DNA of 64,000 nt, from the NCBI GenBank assembly GCA_963677015.1, contig OY781533.1:1736001-1800000 (forward strand), in the 5' to 3' direction. Source of the DNA: G963556115 sp963677015 (GTDB lineage: Bacteria; Planctomycetota; SZUA-567). Of the stretch, positions 34,183-42,014 are shown piece after piece. A model generated the notes under the pieces. That model had not been told where the DNA came from. It made no database searches and saw nothing but the letters and a program-made list of their open reading frames with translations. The first letter of the stretch is position 1; each line of letters opens with the position of its first letter. Position numbers and translations under genes: made by a program.

Positions 34183-36564
34183 CTATTTCTCAAGAGCATC
34201 AATGGCATCTTGCGCCATTGTAACTAAAGTGCCTAAATCTAGAATCAAACTTACGGAACCATCACCTAGAATTGTACAACCAGAACATCCGCGCGCTTTA
34301 CCTATATACTCTGACAGTCCTTTTATAACTGTCTGCTGCTGCCCTACTATTTCATCTATAAATATCGCTATTGGCACCCCTGAATCTTCTACAATAACAA
34401 GAATGCCGTCTTCAAGATTTTTAGAATCCGCCTTTGTATCGAAAAGTTCATGAAGTCTAAAAATAGGAATAAAGCTGTCACGCAGTGATAGGATTTCACT
34501 ACCTTCAGGTGTGAAAGTAATCATGCTCAGTTCAGGTTTGAGGGTTTCACGTATTGACAATACAGGGATTGTATATTTTGTGTTTCCTACTCGTACAAGC
34601 ATACCGTCAATAATAGCTAGTGTAAGTGGAATTCTCAATGTAAAGGTCGATCCAACGCCTTCGACACTTTTAACGTCAATTCGACCATTGAGTTTTTCAA
34701 TGTTTTTCTTGACCACATCCATGCCAACACCACGACCGGAGATATCAGTTATCTTGTCGGCAGTTGAAAAACCTGGTTCAAATACCAGTTTAAAGATTTT
34801 TTCATCAGACAGGTCACTGCCGTCTCCTTTGACTAAACCGCGTTCTATCGCTTTAGCAAGGATTTTCGGCTTGTTTAGACCTCTGCCATCATCGGTAATG
34901 ATTATCCATACTTCTCCGCCTTCATGGCGAGCTTCAATGGTAACATTTCCGGTATCAGACTTTCCAACCTTTAAACGTTCTTCCGGAACTTCAATTCCGT
35001 GATCACACGAATTACGTACAATGTGTACAAGTGGATCGGCAATCTGTTCGATAACAGTTTTATCAACTTCTGTTTCTTCACCAATAATATTAAGTTTGAT
35101 CTTTTTTTGTGCCTTATGTGAAAGATCATGCACGAGCCTGATCATTTTTCTGAAAGTACCGGATACAGGAATCATTCGCACAGACATCGCCACATCCTGC
35201 AGATCATCACAAATTCTGCGTAACTGGTGTACTGCGCGGTAATAATTTTCTTCCTCAATCATTTCAGCTGCAGGATTACGCGTTACCATTGATTCTGCGA
35301 TTACCAGTTCTCCAACTAAATTAATCAGACTGTCAAGTTTATTCAGATCAACTCTGATATCCTGACGTATAGCCCGACGTGCTCTCTCTGTTGATTTTTT
35401 GTCGGCAAGTTCCTTTTCTGTCAGCATTTCGCTGTCTGGAGCAGGTTTTCGTGTGACCTCAGCTACCGGGGGTACAATAGCAGCAACTGTCTGTGTCTCA
35501 GTAGAATCAGCAGAGTTGACCATTTCCGGTTCAGGCTGAACCTCGATTGCCGTGTCGGTATTTTCAGCGCTTTCATCTAAAGCGGAGACTTCTATTTCGA
35601 CCTCCTCTTCCGGTATCATCTCATTAATCAATTCAAGATACACATCAATCGAATCGACCTTGCCATTGGCCACATCATCAAGATTAAGGCCGTTTACAAC
35701 TTCACGTAAGACATCAATCATACTCAAAAGGACTCCGGTATTACCGGATTCCGGTTCAATAATGCCATCACGCATAAGATCTAAAACTGTTTCCATACGG
35801 TGTGAGATTGTTTCAAGATCTCCAAATCCCATAAACCCGCAGTTCCCTTTGAAACTGTGAATATTACGAAACGCTTCATTCAGAAATTCACTTTTTTCGT
35901 CTGAACCATCAATACTCAATAATGAATGTTCTGCCGCATCTAACTGTTCAGCACCTTCCTGAACAAATCCAGTCAACATCTCAGGCCCGATATCCATCGC
36001 CGGTTCATGATGAACAGTTTCAGGTATTTCAACAATTTTTCGCCTTACAACTCTTGTAGTTTTACCGCTCTTCCCCTTATTTTCTTCTGGTTTTTCGGGA
36101 GCAGCGGGAGAGATATTAGCAGCAGGTTTAGGTTTGGGAGCAGAAGTATTTCCCGTGCTTCCTTCTGAAGCTGCAATCAAATCCTGTTTAATTGCATTTG
36201 CTTCTTCATCAAAGCCCTCATCATTACCGTTTTCTTCGATAGAATCAAGCATTACTCTAAAGAAATCAAGTGTTCGACAGAGAAGCTGCGTAATATCTAA
36301 TGTAAGTACAGCTTTGCCTTTACGTATTTTATCAAGTAGAGTTTCTGCCTCATGAGTTACCTGTGCGACAGTATTCAACTGTAAGAATCCGGCACTGCCT
36401 TTCATCGAATGAAAGAGACGAAATACCCCGTTAATCAGCTCAGAGTCAGCGTCTCCGGTATCTGAAGATGCCTCAGAAATTTCTATTAATGCAGGTTCTA
36501 CCTCATCTAGATAATCTCTAGCTTCCTGAGTAAACCCAATAATAAGTTCTAAATCATTATCCAT
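34183..36564 (-). CDS. cheA: CheA histidine kinase with two Hpt domains
   Basis: A 793-residue chemotaxis kinase. Two Hpt domains: His52 (FRLFHSMKGSAGF) and His236 (FRNIHSFKGNCGF). A Pro/Glu-rich linker (about 315-395) leads to the dimerisation helices, then the ATPase with N box VRNSCDHGI, G1 TDDGRGLN and G2 DISGRGVGMDVV. The last 130 residues are the CheW-like P5 domain, which ends with GCTILGDGSVSLILDLG. No P2 CheY-docking domain is obvious. GGAG lies before the ATG. It is the first gene of the operon and follows a good promoter. Confidence 0.96.
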   Translation of the reverse strand: MDNDLELIIGFTQEARDYLDEVEPALIEISEASSDTGDADSELINGVFRLFHSMKGSAGFLQLNTVAQVTHEAETLLDKIRKGKAVLTLDITQLLCRTLDFFRVMLDSIEENGNDEGFDEEANAIKQDLIAASEGSTGNTSAPKPKPAANISPAAPEKPEENKGKSGKTTRVVRRKIVEIPETVHHEPAMDIGPEMLTGFVQEGAEQLDAAEHSLLSIDGSDEKSEFLNEAFRNIHSFKGNCGFMGFGDLETISHRMETVLDLMRDGIIEPESGNTGVLLSMIDVLREVVNGLNLDDVANGKVDSIDVYLELINEMIPEEEVEIEVSALDESAENTDTAIEVQPEPEMVNSADSTETQTVAAIVPPVAEVTRKPAPDSEMLTEKELADKKSTERARRAIRQDIRVDLNKLDSLINLVGELVIAESMVTRNPAAEMIEEENYYRAVHQLRRICDDLQDVAMSVRMIPVSGTFRKMIRLVHDLSHKAQKKIKLNIIGEETEVDKTVIEQIADPLVHIVRNSCDHGIEVPEERLKVGKSDTGNVTIEARHEGGEVWIIITDDGRGLNKPKILAKAIERGLVKGDGSDLSDEKIFKLVFEPGFSTADKITDISGRGVGMDVVKKNIEKLNGRIDVKSVEGVGSTFTLRIPLTLAIIDGMLVRVGNTKYTIPVLSIRETLKPELSMITFTPEGSEILSLRDSFIPIFRLHELFDTKADSKNLEDGILVIVEDSGVPIAIFIDEIVGQQQTVIKGLSEYIGKARGCSGCTILGDGSVSLILDLGTLVTMAQDAIDALEK

Positions 36565-36909
36565 AGAATCATTTTCTCCAAATACTTGTTACTACAGAGG
36601 AATACTCTCAGAAGCATTTTATATTCGAAAACAAAAAAAATATTGTAATATTACTTACCAAATATACAATAAACATTATATATAACACCGAAAAAAAATG
36701 CAAACGTAATTTATTAGATAAAACTTAAAGAATGCGTCTATTTCTATTATATTTACTCTTTGTCCTGCCTGCGAATATGTTCATAAACAGTTGCGGGGTT
36801 TATAAGTTTACCGAATTTGACTTGTTTGTTGCATGGTAATTAGTTTAGGATTATTTGTGGTTAATATTTTTCTAAAAGTGTAGCTCCAGTTGGTAAGAAA
36901 GAATTTTTT
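36565..36909. other. Intergenic region between divergent cheA and receiver/PilZ genes
   Basis: AT-rich, without a gene. It holds the minus-strand promoter of the cheA operon (36675-36703). A weak plus-strand promoter is possible: TTGCAT at 36829-36834 and TATTTG at 36852-36857, 17 bases apart, about 50 bases before the ATG at 36910. Confidence 0.5.
36675..36703 (-). promoter_or_regulatory. Sigma70-type promoter of the first chemosensory operon
   Basis: On the minus strand TTGCAT (36703-36698) and TATAAT (36680-36675) are 17 bases apart. The leader to the cheA ATG would be about 100 bases. Confidence 0.6.
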
Positions 36910-37635
36910 ATGAATTCAAATCCTTTACATAAAGTACTTTTAATTTCTTCAGATGACAACCTAAATGACATTTTAGCCGGCTATTGTGATAAATTTGGGT
37001 ATTCCCTTACAATTACGGATTCCGGTTCAAAAGGGATCCAGACCGCCAGAGAAACGCCTGAGTTTCCAGTAGTCATTATTACTCAACTGCTTTTTGACAT
37101 AAATGGCTCAAAAGCTATTTCAATCATGAAAAAACAGTCCCAATCTTCGCGATATATCTTGCTGACTGAAAGATTAAATAAATCTGATTATAATACATTT
37201 ATTAAAGACGGTGCCGATATGGTTTACTCCCACCCTTTAAATATCGGAGAATTACTGTTGAGTATTCAAGACGGCATAGCCAATTTTATCGGTGCTGATA
37301 CTCAAAGTCAGGATTTGGTAACATCTCCGTCAATATCCATGCCTGCGGAATTTCATTTTACGGTACGGGATATATCTGAGACCGGCTGCTTATTTCGTTC
37401 ACCCTTTCCCATTGAGCCTGGCTCTGTAATTATTCTTGAATCAAAAGAAATATCTGATAAACTATCAGTAGCAACAAATACAATATATCCTGTTCGCGTT
37501 ATGAATTGCGCGAAAACTGAGAACAATAAGGGATATGATCTAGGCGGAATTTTTGTCGGCATTCAGCGTAAAATTTCGAATCGACTGAAGCATGCATGTA
37601 TTTCTGCCAAAGGTTTTAAGTTTACTACAACCTGA
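36910..37635 (+). CDS. Degenerate receiver plus PilZ-like protein
   Basis: A 241-residue protein. Residues 8-125 follow the receiver pattern, but the phosphoacceptor is replaced (Thr58-Gln59 in VIITQLLFDING) and the KP motif is HP, so phosphorylation is unlikely. Residues about 145-235 look like a PilZ domain: DISETGCLF matches the second c-di-GMP motif (D/N-x-S-x-x-G), followed by YPVRVMN and DLGGIFVGI. The first motif (R-x3-R) is not seen, so c-di-GMP binding is doubtful. It lies divergent from cheA and 30 bases ahead of proA. Confidence 0.65.
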   Translation: MNSNPLHKVLLISSDDNLNDILAGYCDKFGYSLTITDSGSKGIQTARETPEFPVVIITQLLFDINGSKAISIMKKQSQSSRYILLTERLNKSDYNTFIKDGADMVYSHPLNIGELLLSIQDGIANFIGADTQSQDLVTSPSISMPAEFHFTVRDISETGCLFRSPFPIEPGSVIILESKEISDKLSVATNTIYPVRVMNCAKTENNKGYDLGGIFVGIQRKISNRLKHACISAKGFKFTTT

Positions 37636-37665
37636 TAGTACTAATATAACAGGAGGAAAATTTTA

Positions 37666-38928
37666 ATGAGTAAATTTCATGAAATGGCATTACAGCTGGC
37701 ATCAACCGCCAGAGAGTCGGCAAAAGCTATTGCCACCGCGTCAAGTGGCAAAAAAAATGCTGTGCTTGCGACCTTAGCTTTAAAACTGAAAAGCAATGCT
37801 AAATCAATTATCAAGGCTAATCAGAAGGATATAGCAGAAGGCAAAAAAGCAGGCCTCAGTTCTGCAATGCTGGATCGTTTAAAAATAGACACTAAACGTC
37901 TTGACGGCATAATACACGGAGTTGAGCAGGTCGCAATGCTTAGCGATCCTGTTGGTGAAATTATTGACGGATCGGTCAGACCCAATGGTTTGCGTATGTC
38001 TCGCGTGAGAGTTCCGTTAGGGGTCGCTCTGATTATTTTTGAATCCCGTCCTAATGTTACTATTGACGCCGCTATTCTCTGTTTGAAAAGCGGAAATGCC
38101 GCAATCCTTCGTGGTGGCAAAGAAGCAATAAACACCAATCTGGCACTTGGAAAATGCATTAAAGCTTCGCTTAAGAAAGAAGAACTTCCACCTGACGCGA
38201 TCCAAATTGTAAGCTCTACCGATAGACAGCTGGTCCCTGAATTACTTATCCTTGATAAATTTATTGATGTGGTTATTCCTCGAGGAGGCAAAGGACTTAT
38301 CAAAGCAATAATGGAACACAGCCGCATCCCAATGATCAAGCATCTTGATGGTATCTGTCATATATATGTTGACACAACGGCTGATTTTGAAATGGCAAAG
38401 AACATAATTATCAATGCCAAGACGCAGCGTCCAGGAGTATGTAATGCAGTTGAAACACTGCTGATCAATAAGAATATCGCTGCTGAATTTGTGCCGCTGA
38501 TTGTTAAAACTTTACGGGGGTACAAAGTTCAGGTTAGAGGTGACAAGACATGTCAGCAACTGGTAAAGAAACCGGCGATAAAGGCTGCAACTGATGAAGA
38601 CTGGGTTACAGAGTATCTTGACCTTATAATAAGTATTGCGGTTGTAGATGATATTCAGCAGGCTATATATCATATAAATAATTTTGGGTCACACCATTCC
38701 GATGCGATTATTACCAGAGATATTGATGCGGCTCGACAATTTAAGCTGGAGGTGAACTCCTCGTCTGTCTTTGTTAATGCGTCCACACGGTTTGCCGATG
38801 GGTATGAATACGGGCTGGGTGCGGAAATTGGTATCAGTACAGATAAAATACATGCTCGCGGACCAGTAGGATTGACCGGTCTGACTACTTACAAATGGAT
38901 TGTTGAAGGAGAAGGACAAATCAGGTAA
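37666..38928 (+). CDS. proA: Glutamate-5-semialdehyde dehydrogenase
   Basis: Second step of proline biosynthesis, reducing gamma-glutamyl phosphate with NADPH. 420 residues, the usual length. The aldehyde-dehydrogenase active site is TQRPGVCNAVETLL with the catalytic Cys, and ESRPNVTIDAA and RGGKEAINTN are typical ProA segments. AGGAGG lies before the ATG. proB is not nearby. It sits between two chemosensory operons with no obvious functional link. Confidence 0.97.
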   Translation: MSKFHEMALQLASTARESAKAIATASSGKKNAVLATLALKLKSNAKSIIKANQKDIAEGKKAGLSSAMLDRLKIDTKRLDGIIHGVEQVAMLSDPVGEIIDGSVRPNGLRMSRVRVPLGVALIIFESRPNVTIDAAILCLKSGNAAILRGGKEAINTNLALGKCIKASLKKEELPPDAIQIVSSTDRQLVPELLILDKFIDVVIPRGGKGLIKAIMEHSRIPMIKHLDGICHIYVDTTADFEMAKNIIINAKTQRPGVCNAVETLLINKNIAAEFVPLIVKTLRGYKVQVRGDKTCQQLVKKPAIKAATDEDWVTEYLDLIISIAVVDDIQQAIYHINNFGSHHSDAIITRDIDAARQFKLEVNSSSVFVNASTRFADGYEYGLGAEIGISTDKIHARGPVGLTGLTTYKWIVEGEGQIR

Positions 38929-38990
38929 TCTTATTTATACCGTGACTAACTGTATTACCATTAGATATTAATTTCAACTTCAAAATACAT

Positions 38991-39022
38991 AAAGGGGAGC
39001 TAATGTTAATTAGCTCCCCTTT
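38991..39022. terminator. Bidirectional terminator between proA and second chemosensory operon
   Basis: A perfect 14-bp stem (38991-39004 with 39009-39022) has a four-base loop and A/T flanks on both sides. It lies between convergent genes. Confidence 0.8.
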
Positions 39023-39056
39023 ATAAATGGCTATATAAAAAACTGCTGAAAAGGCT

Positions 39057-39914
39057 CTACTCATCCGATTCGGTTGGGCACAAACAAACCTGCAACGAAA
39101 AAGGCTGTCCTAGTGCTTCAAAAAGTACAACAATGTTCGGCGTTCCTTTTTTGTGGCTAATCTCATGTGAGGAACCGGATACAACCGATGGAATACTTAT
39201 AGTAAAATGATATTTCGTCTTTACAAGCATTGCTTTAGCCTGGCCGGCAATCATATTAATAATTTCACCGACACCATCACATACATCATCAGTAAGGTCG
39301 TTTGAAGGGTCTTCTCCCAACATCTTGCCTACTATAGTACAGGCAAGATCCTTGGAAAGGCTGACAACAACACTACCGGTTGCTGTTCCAGTGAGCCCCA
39401 TAACACCAGACACATCCCCCATCATTCTATAATCTTCTTTAAGGAAGAGTTTCTTACGTGAAATTTCTACGCCACACATCGTCTGGAATACATTGCGTGT
39501 TGCATCAATAAACGGATTAATAAATTCAACATTTACTTTCTGCTTTTTCCCAGCAGTAGATTTAAGGGCATTTGCTACAGCTCTAACCAGTTCCTCAGGG
39601 TCAAAAGGTTTATTAACTACACCCGATGCTCCTGCCTTCATTCCCGAGAAGGTTGTGCCTGCTTTCTGTTTTGTTGCTAGCAGCAGAACAGGAACCTTAG
39701 GTTTTATCTTTTTTGAATGAACAACCAGATTGGTCGCTGTATTATCAGAAAATTCCCAATCGATTAAAAATACAGACTGATCACTCAAAGCAGCGGTAGC
39801 CTCTTCTTCATTAGAGACAGAAACAAAATCCGTATTTTGAACATGCATGCTTTGAAAAGCATTCTTTACCATATTCAACATGCTTGGATTTGGTGCTGCT
39901 ATCACAATTTTCAT
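39057..39914 (-). CDS. Receiver-CheX fusion protein
   Basis: A 285-residue protein joining an N-terminal receiver to a C-terminal CheX/CheC phosphatase-type domain. The receiver keeps the phosphoacceptor Asp (VFLIDWEFS) and the Lys (VNKPFD), but the acidic pair is lost (IAAPNPS). The CheX part (about 130-280) has the E-x2-N motif in VGEIINMIAGQAK. The ATG at 39914 follows GGGAG; a TTG two codons up is less likely. It is the last gene of the second chemosensory operon, after a cheY, repeating the cheY-cheX order of the first operon. Confidence 0.8.
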   Translation of the reverse strand: MKIVIAAPNPSMLNMVKNAFQSMHVQNTDFVSVSNEEEATAALSDQSVFLIDWEFSDNTATNLVVHSKKIKPKVPVLLLATKQKAGTTFSGMKAGASGVVNKPFDPEELVRAVANALKSTAGKKQKVNVEFINPFIDATRNVFQTMCGVEISRKKLFLKEDYRMMGDVSGVMGLTGTATGSVVVSLSKDLACTIVGKMLGEDPSNDLTDDVCDGVGEIINMIAGQAKAMLVKTKYHFTISIPSVVSGSSHEISHKKGTPNIVVLFEALGQPFSLQVCLCPTESDE

Positions 39915-39961
39915 TATCAACTCCCACTTTACACAACTTAACTATCCAGAATATCTTATTA

Positions 39962-40327
39962 TTATTGTAAGAAAGGAGCCAATTTTTCAGAGAGAACTTC
40001 GGGGGTAAAAGGCTTTACTATATAATTGTTAGCACCAGCCTTTATAGCAGTAATCACATTTGCCTTTTCAGCTTCGGTAGTGATCATAATAACTGGGAGA
40101 TCTTTATTACTTCTGGTCTCTCTTATTTTGATAAGAAAATCAAGACCATTCATATTAGGCATGTTCCAGTCACTTAAAACGAGATCAATGTCAGAATTCG
40201 CTTCCAGGGCGGCAAGACCTTCAACGCCGTCACCAGCAGTCACCACATCTTCCTGTCCTATAGTTTTCAAAGTATTGCCAATAATACGTCGCATTGTTGA
40301 AGAATCATCAACGATAAGAATTTTCAT
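39962..40327 (-). CDS. cheY: CheY response regulator
   Basis: A 121-residue stand-alone receiver with acidic pair IVDDSS, phosphoacceptor in LVLSDWNMPNMNG and Lys in IVKPFTP, the pattern of motility-type CheY. I use the ATG at 40327, eight bases after AGGAG; a GTG two codons up would be too close to that site. It lies about 165 bases after cheB2, so it may have its own promoter. Confidence 0.93.
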   Translation of the reverse strand: MKILIVDDSSTMRRIIGNTLKTIGQEDVVTAGDGVEGLAALEANSDIDLVLSDWNMPNMNGLDFLIKIRETRSNKDLPVIMITTEAEKANVITAIKAGANNYIVKPFTPEVLSEKLAPFLQ

Positions 40328-40492
40328 TTCCACTTCTCCTAAATTTCCAATCTTGCCAAATCCATTATTAATTAAAGAATATTGTAATAATAATGTTAGT
40401 TTTTCAAACTGTTTTTATAAACTATTCTTAATTTTTAAATAAAACACACTATTGCTAAAGCTTATCATAAGAATTATTTTTTTTCAATAATT

Positions 40493-41530
40493 TTATAAAA
40501 AAGAAAAGATAGTTTCTGGAACTGCATCTAATGGGACAACTTTATCAACTGCGCCAAGTTTGATCGCTTCTTTAGGCATACCAAAAACCACACAGCTCTT
40601 TTCATCCTGAGCAATTGTTTTAGCTCCTGTATCATGCAAGCGCAACATCGCATTTGCCCCATCTGCTCCCATACCTGTGAGCATTACTCCGATCGCTTTA
40701 TTACCAGCTTCGGCGGCGACAGAATCAAATAAAACCTCAACCGACGGCATATGCCTGCAAACTAACTGGCCTGGAGTTGAATTCACAAAATATCGGGTTA
40801 AGCCATTTCTGGATATCGTCAGATGTCTTGCACCATTGGCAATAATCGCACGCCCCGGCAGTGCTTCCATTTTATCAACAGCTTCTACGACTTCAATCTC
40901 ACAGCTTTTATCCAGACGACGTGCAAAGGCATTGGTAAAATTGTCAGGCATATGCTGGACAATGACAATTGGCGGGCACTTTTTAGGAATTTGTGTTAGA
41001 ACAGCTTTCAGCGCATCGGTACCACCTGTCGACGCCCCAATTGCAATTATCCGGCCTGTATTTACCGCTTTTTCCGCAACAAGTCTTTTGCGTACCATAC
41101 CATGCCTGGCCGGTGATATCATTTTGCTGACGGTTGCCTTTGAAGCTCCGATAATTTTATCACACAGTCTTGCCGAAAAAGCATCAACAGAAGCTTTATC
41201 ATTCAATGAAGGTTTTTCAATAACATCAATTGCACCTGATTCGAGCGCTTCAATTGACAAGGCACAGCCTTTGGCAGTGATACCGCTTACAACAATAACC
41301 GGTATCGGCATTGCTTTCATGAGCTTTTTCAGAAAAGTAAGACCATCCATTCGCGGCATTTCAAGGTCGAGAGTTATTACATCCGGTTTTAACTCTACAA
41401 TCTTGTTTCTCGCTACATACGGATCAGGGGCACTACCAATAACTTCAATATCTGAATTTGTTTCCAGCATTTGCTTCAACATTTTTCTGATGATTGCTGA
41501 GTCATCAACGATTAAAGTCCGTATACTCAC
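40493..41530 (-). CDS. cheB: Second CheB methylesterase
   Basis: A 345-residue CheB paralogue. The receiver has IVDDSA, phosphoacceptor in ITLDLEMP and Lys in IEKPS. The esterase triad is complete: Ser in GASTGGTDAL, His in VQHMPDNFT, Asp in GMGADGANA. It starts with GTG, six bases after AGGAG. It follows the receiver gene at 41533 with two bases between. There is no cheR in this second operon, so methylation would rely on the cheR of the first operon or one elsewhere. Confidence 0.94.
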   Translation of the reverse strand: MSIRTLIVDDSAIIRKMLKQMLETNSDIEVIGSAPDPYVARNKIVELKPDVITLDLEMPRMDGLTFLKKLMKAMPIPVIVVSGITAKGCALSIEALESGAIDVIEKPSLNDKASVDAFSARLCDKIIGASKATVSKMISPARHGMVRKRLVAEKAVNTGRIIAIGASTGGTDALKAVLTQIPKKCPPIVIVQHMPDNFTNAFARRLDKSCEIEVVEAVDKMEALPGRAIIANGARHLTISRNGLTRYFVNSTPGQLVCRHMPSVEVLFDSVAAEAGNKAIGVMLTGMGADGANAMLRLHDTGAKTIAQDEKSCVVFGMPKEAIKLGAVDKVVPLDAVPETIFSFL

Positions 41531-41532
41531 AA

Positions 41533-41967
41533 TTAACTCCTGTGTCCACCCTTAGAACTACCTGCAAGAATTTTACGCCAACGATACAACTTATCTGCAG
41601 TAATTTTAAGCATATTTACGATTTCATCCAAATCCTCAAACGGTTTAACAATATAATCTGCAGCACCATATTCCAGAGCTGATATTGTTGTACTAAAAGT
41701 TGAAAAACCTGTCATCATAATAACCTGAATACTAAAATCAATACTCCGTATCTGCTTCAACAGTTCTAGACCATCCATTCCAGGCATACTAATATCACTC
41801 AACACAATATTGATCTTATCATTATTGATGAGTGTCAAAGCATCCCTGCCGGATCCGGCAGTAAAGACTTCAAAACCATTCATAGCAAGGTATGATTTCA
41901 GCGTGCGTAAAATTTCAGGCTCATCATCAACAATCAAAACCTTATAACCATATTTCTCATCATTCAT
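41533..41967 (-). CDS. Response regulator, receiver with short tail
   Basis: A 144-residue protein. Receiver: IVDDEPE, phosphoacceptor in IVLSDISMPGMDG, Lys in IVKPFEDL. About 25 residues follow the receiver, basic and without a recognised domain. The receiver is of the NtrC/PleD-like type more than CheY. It lies between cheA2 and cheB2 with two bases to cheB2, so it is a likely phosphotransfer partner of the second CheA. Confidence 0.88.
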   Translation of the reverse strand: MNDEKYGYKVLIVDDEPEILRTLKSYLAMNGFEVFTAGSGRDALTLINNDKINIVLSDISMPGMDGLELLKQIRSIDFSIQVIMMTGFSTFSTTISALEYGAADYIVKPFEDLDEIVNMLKITADKLYRWRKILAGSSKGGHRS

Positions 41968-42014
41968 AGTTGCAACCTTATAATATCAAGTACCAAGATA
42001 CGGTCAAATTATTA

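Noticed and set aside
34511..35002. Plus-strand ORF of 163 codons inside cheA
   Set aside because: Antisense shadow of the conserved ATPase and P5 coding region, with no motif.
37821..38339. Minus-strand ORF of 172 codons inside proA
   Set aside because: Antisense to the conserved ProA active-site region, with no supporting signal.
40677..41555. Plus-strand ORF of 292 codons
   Set aside because: It is fully antisense to the second cheB. Its Ser/Ile/Thr-rich product is what the opposite strand of a conserved gene gives by chance.
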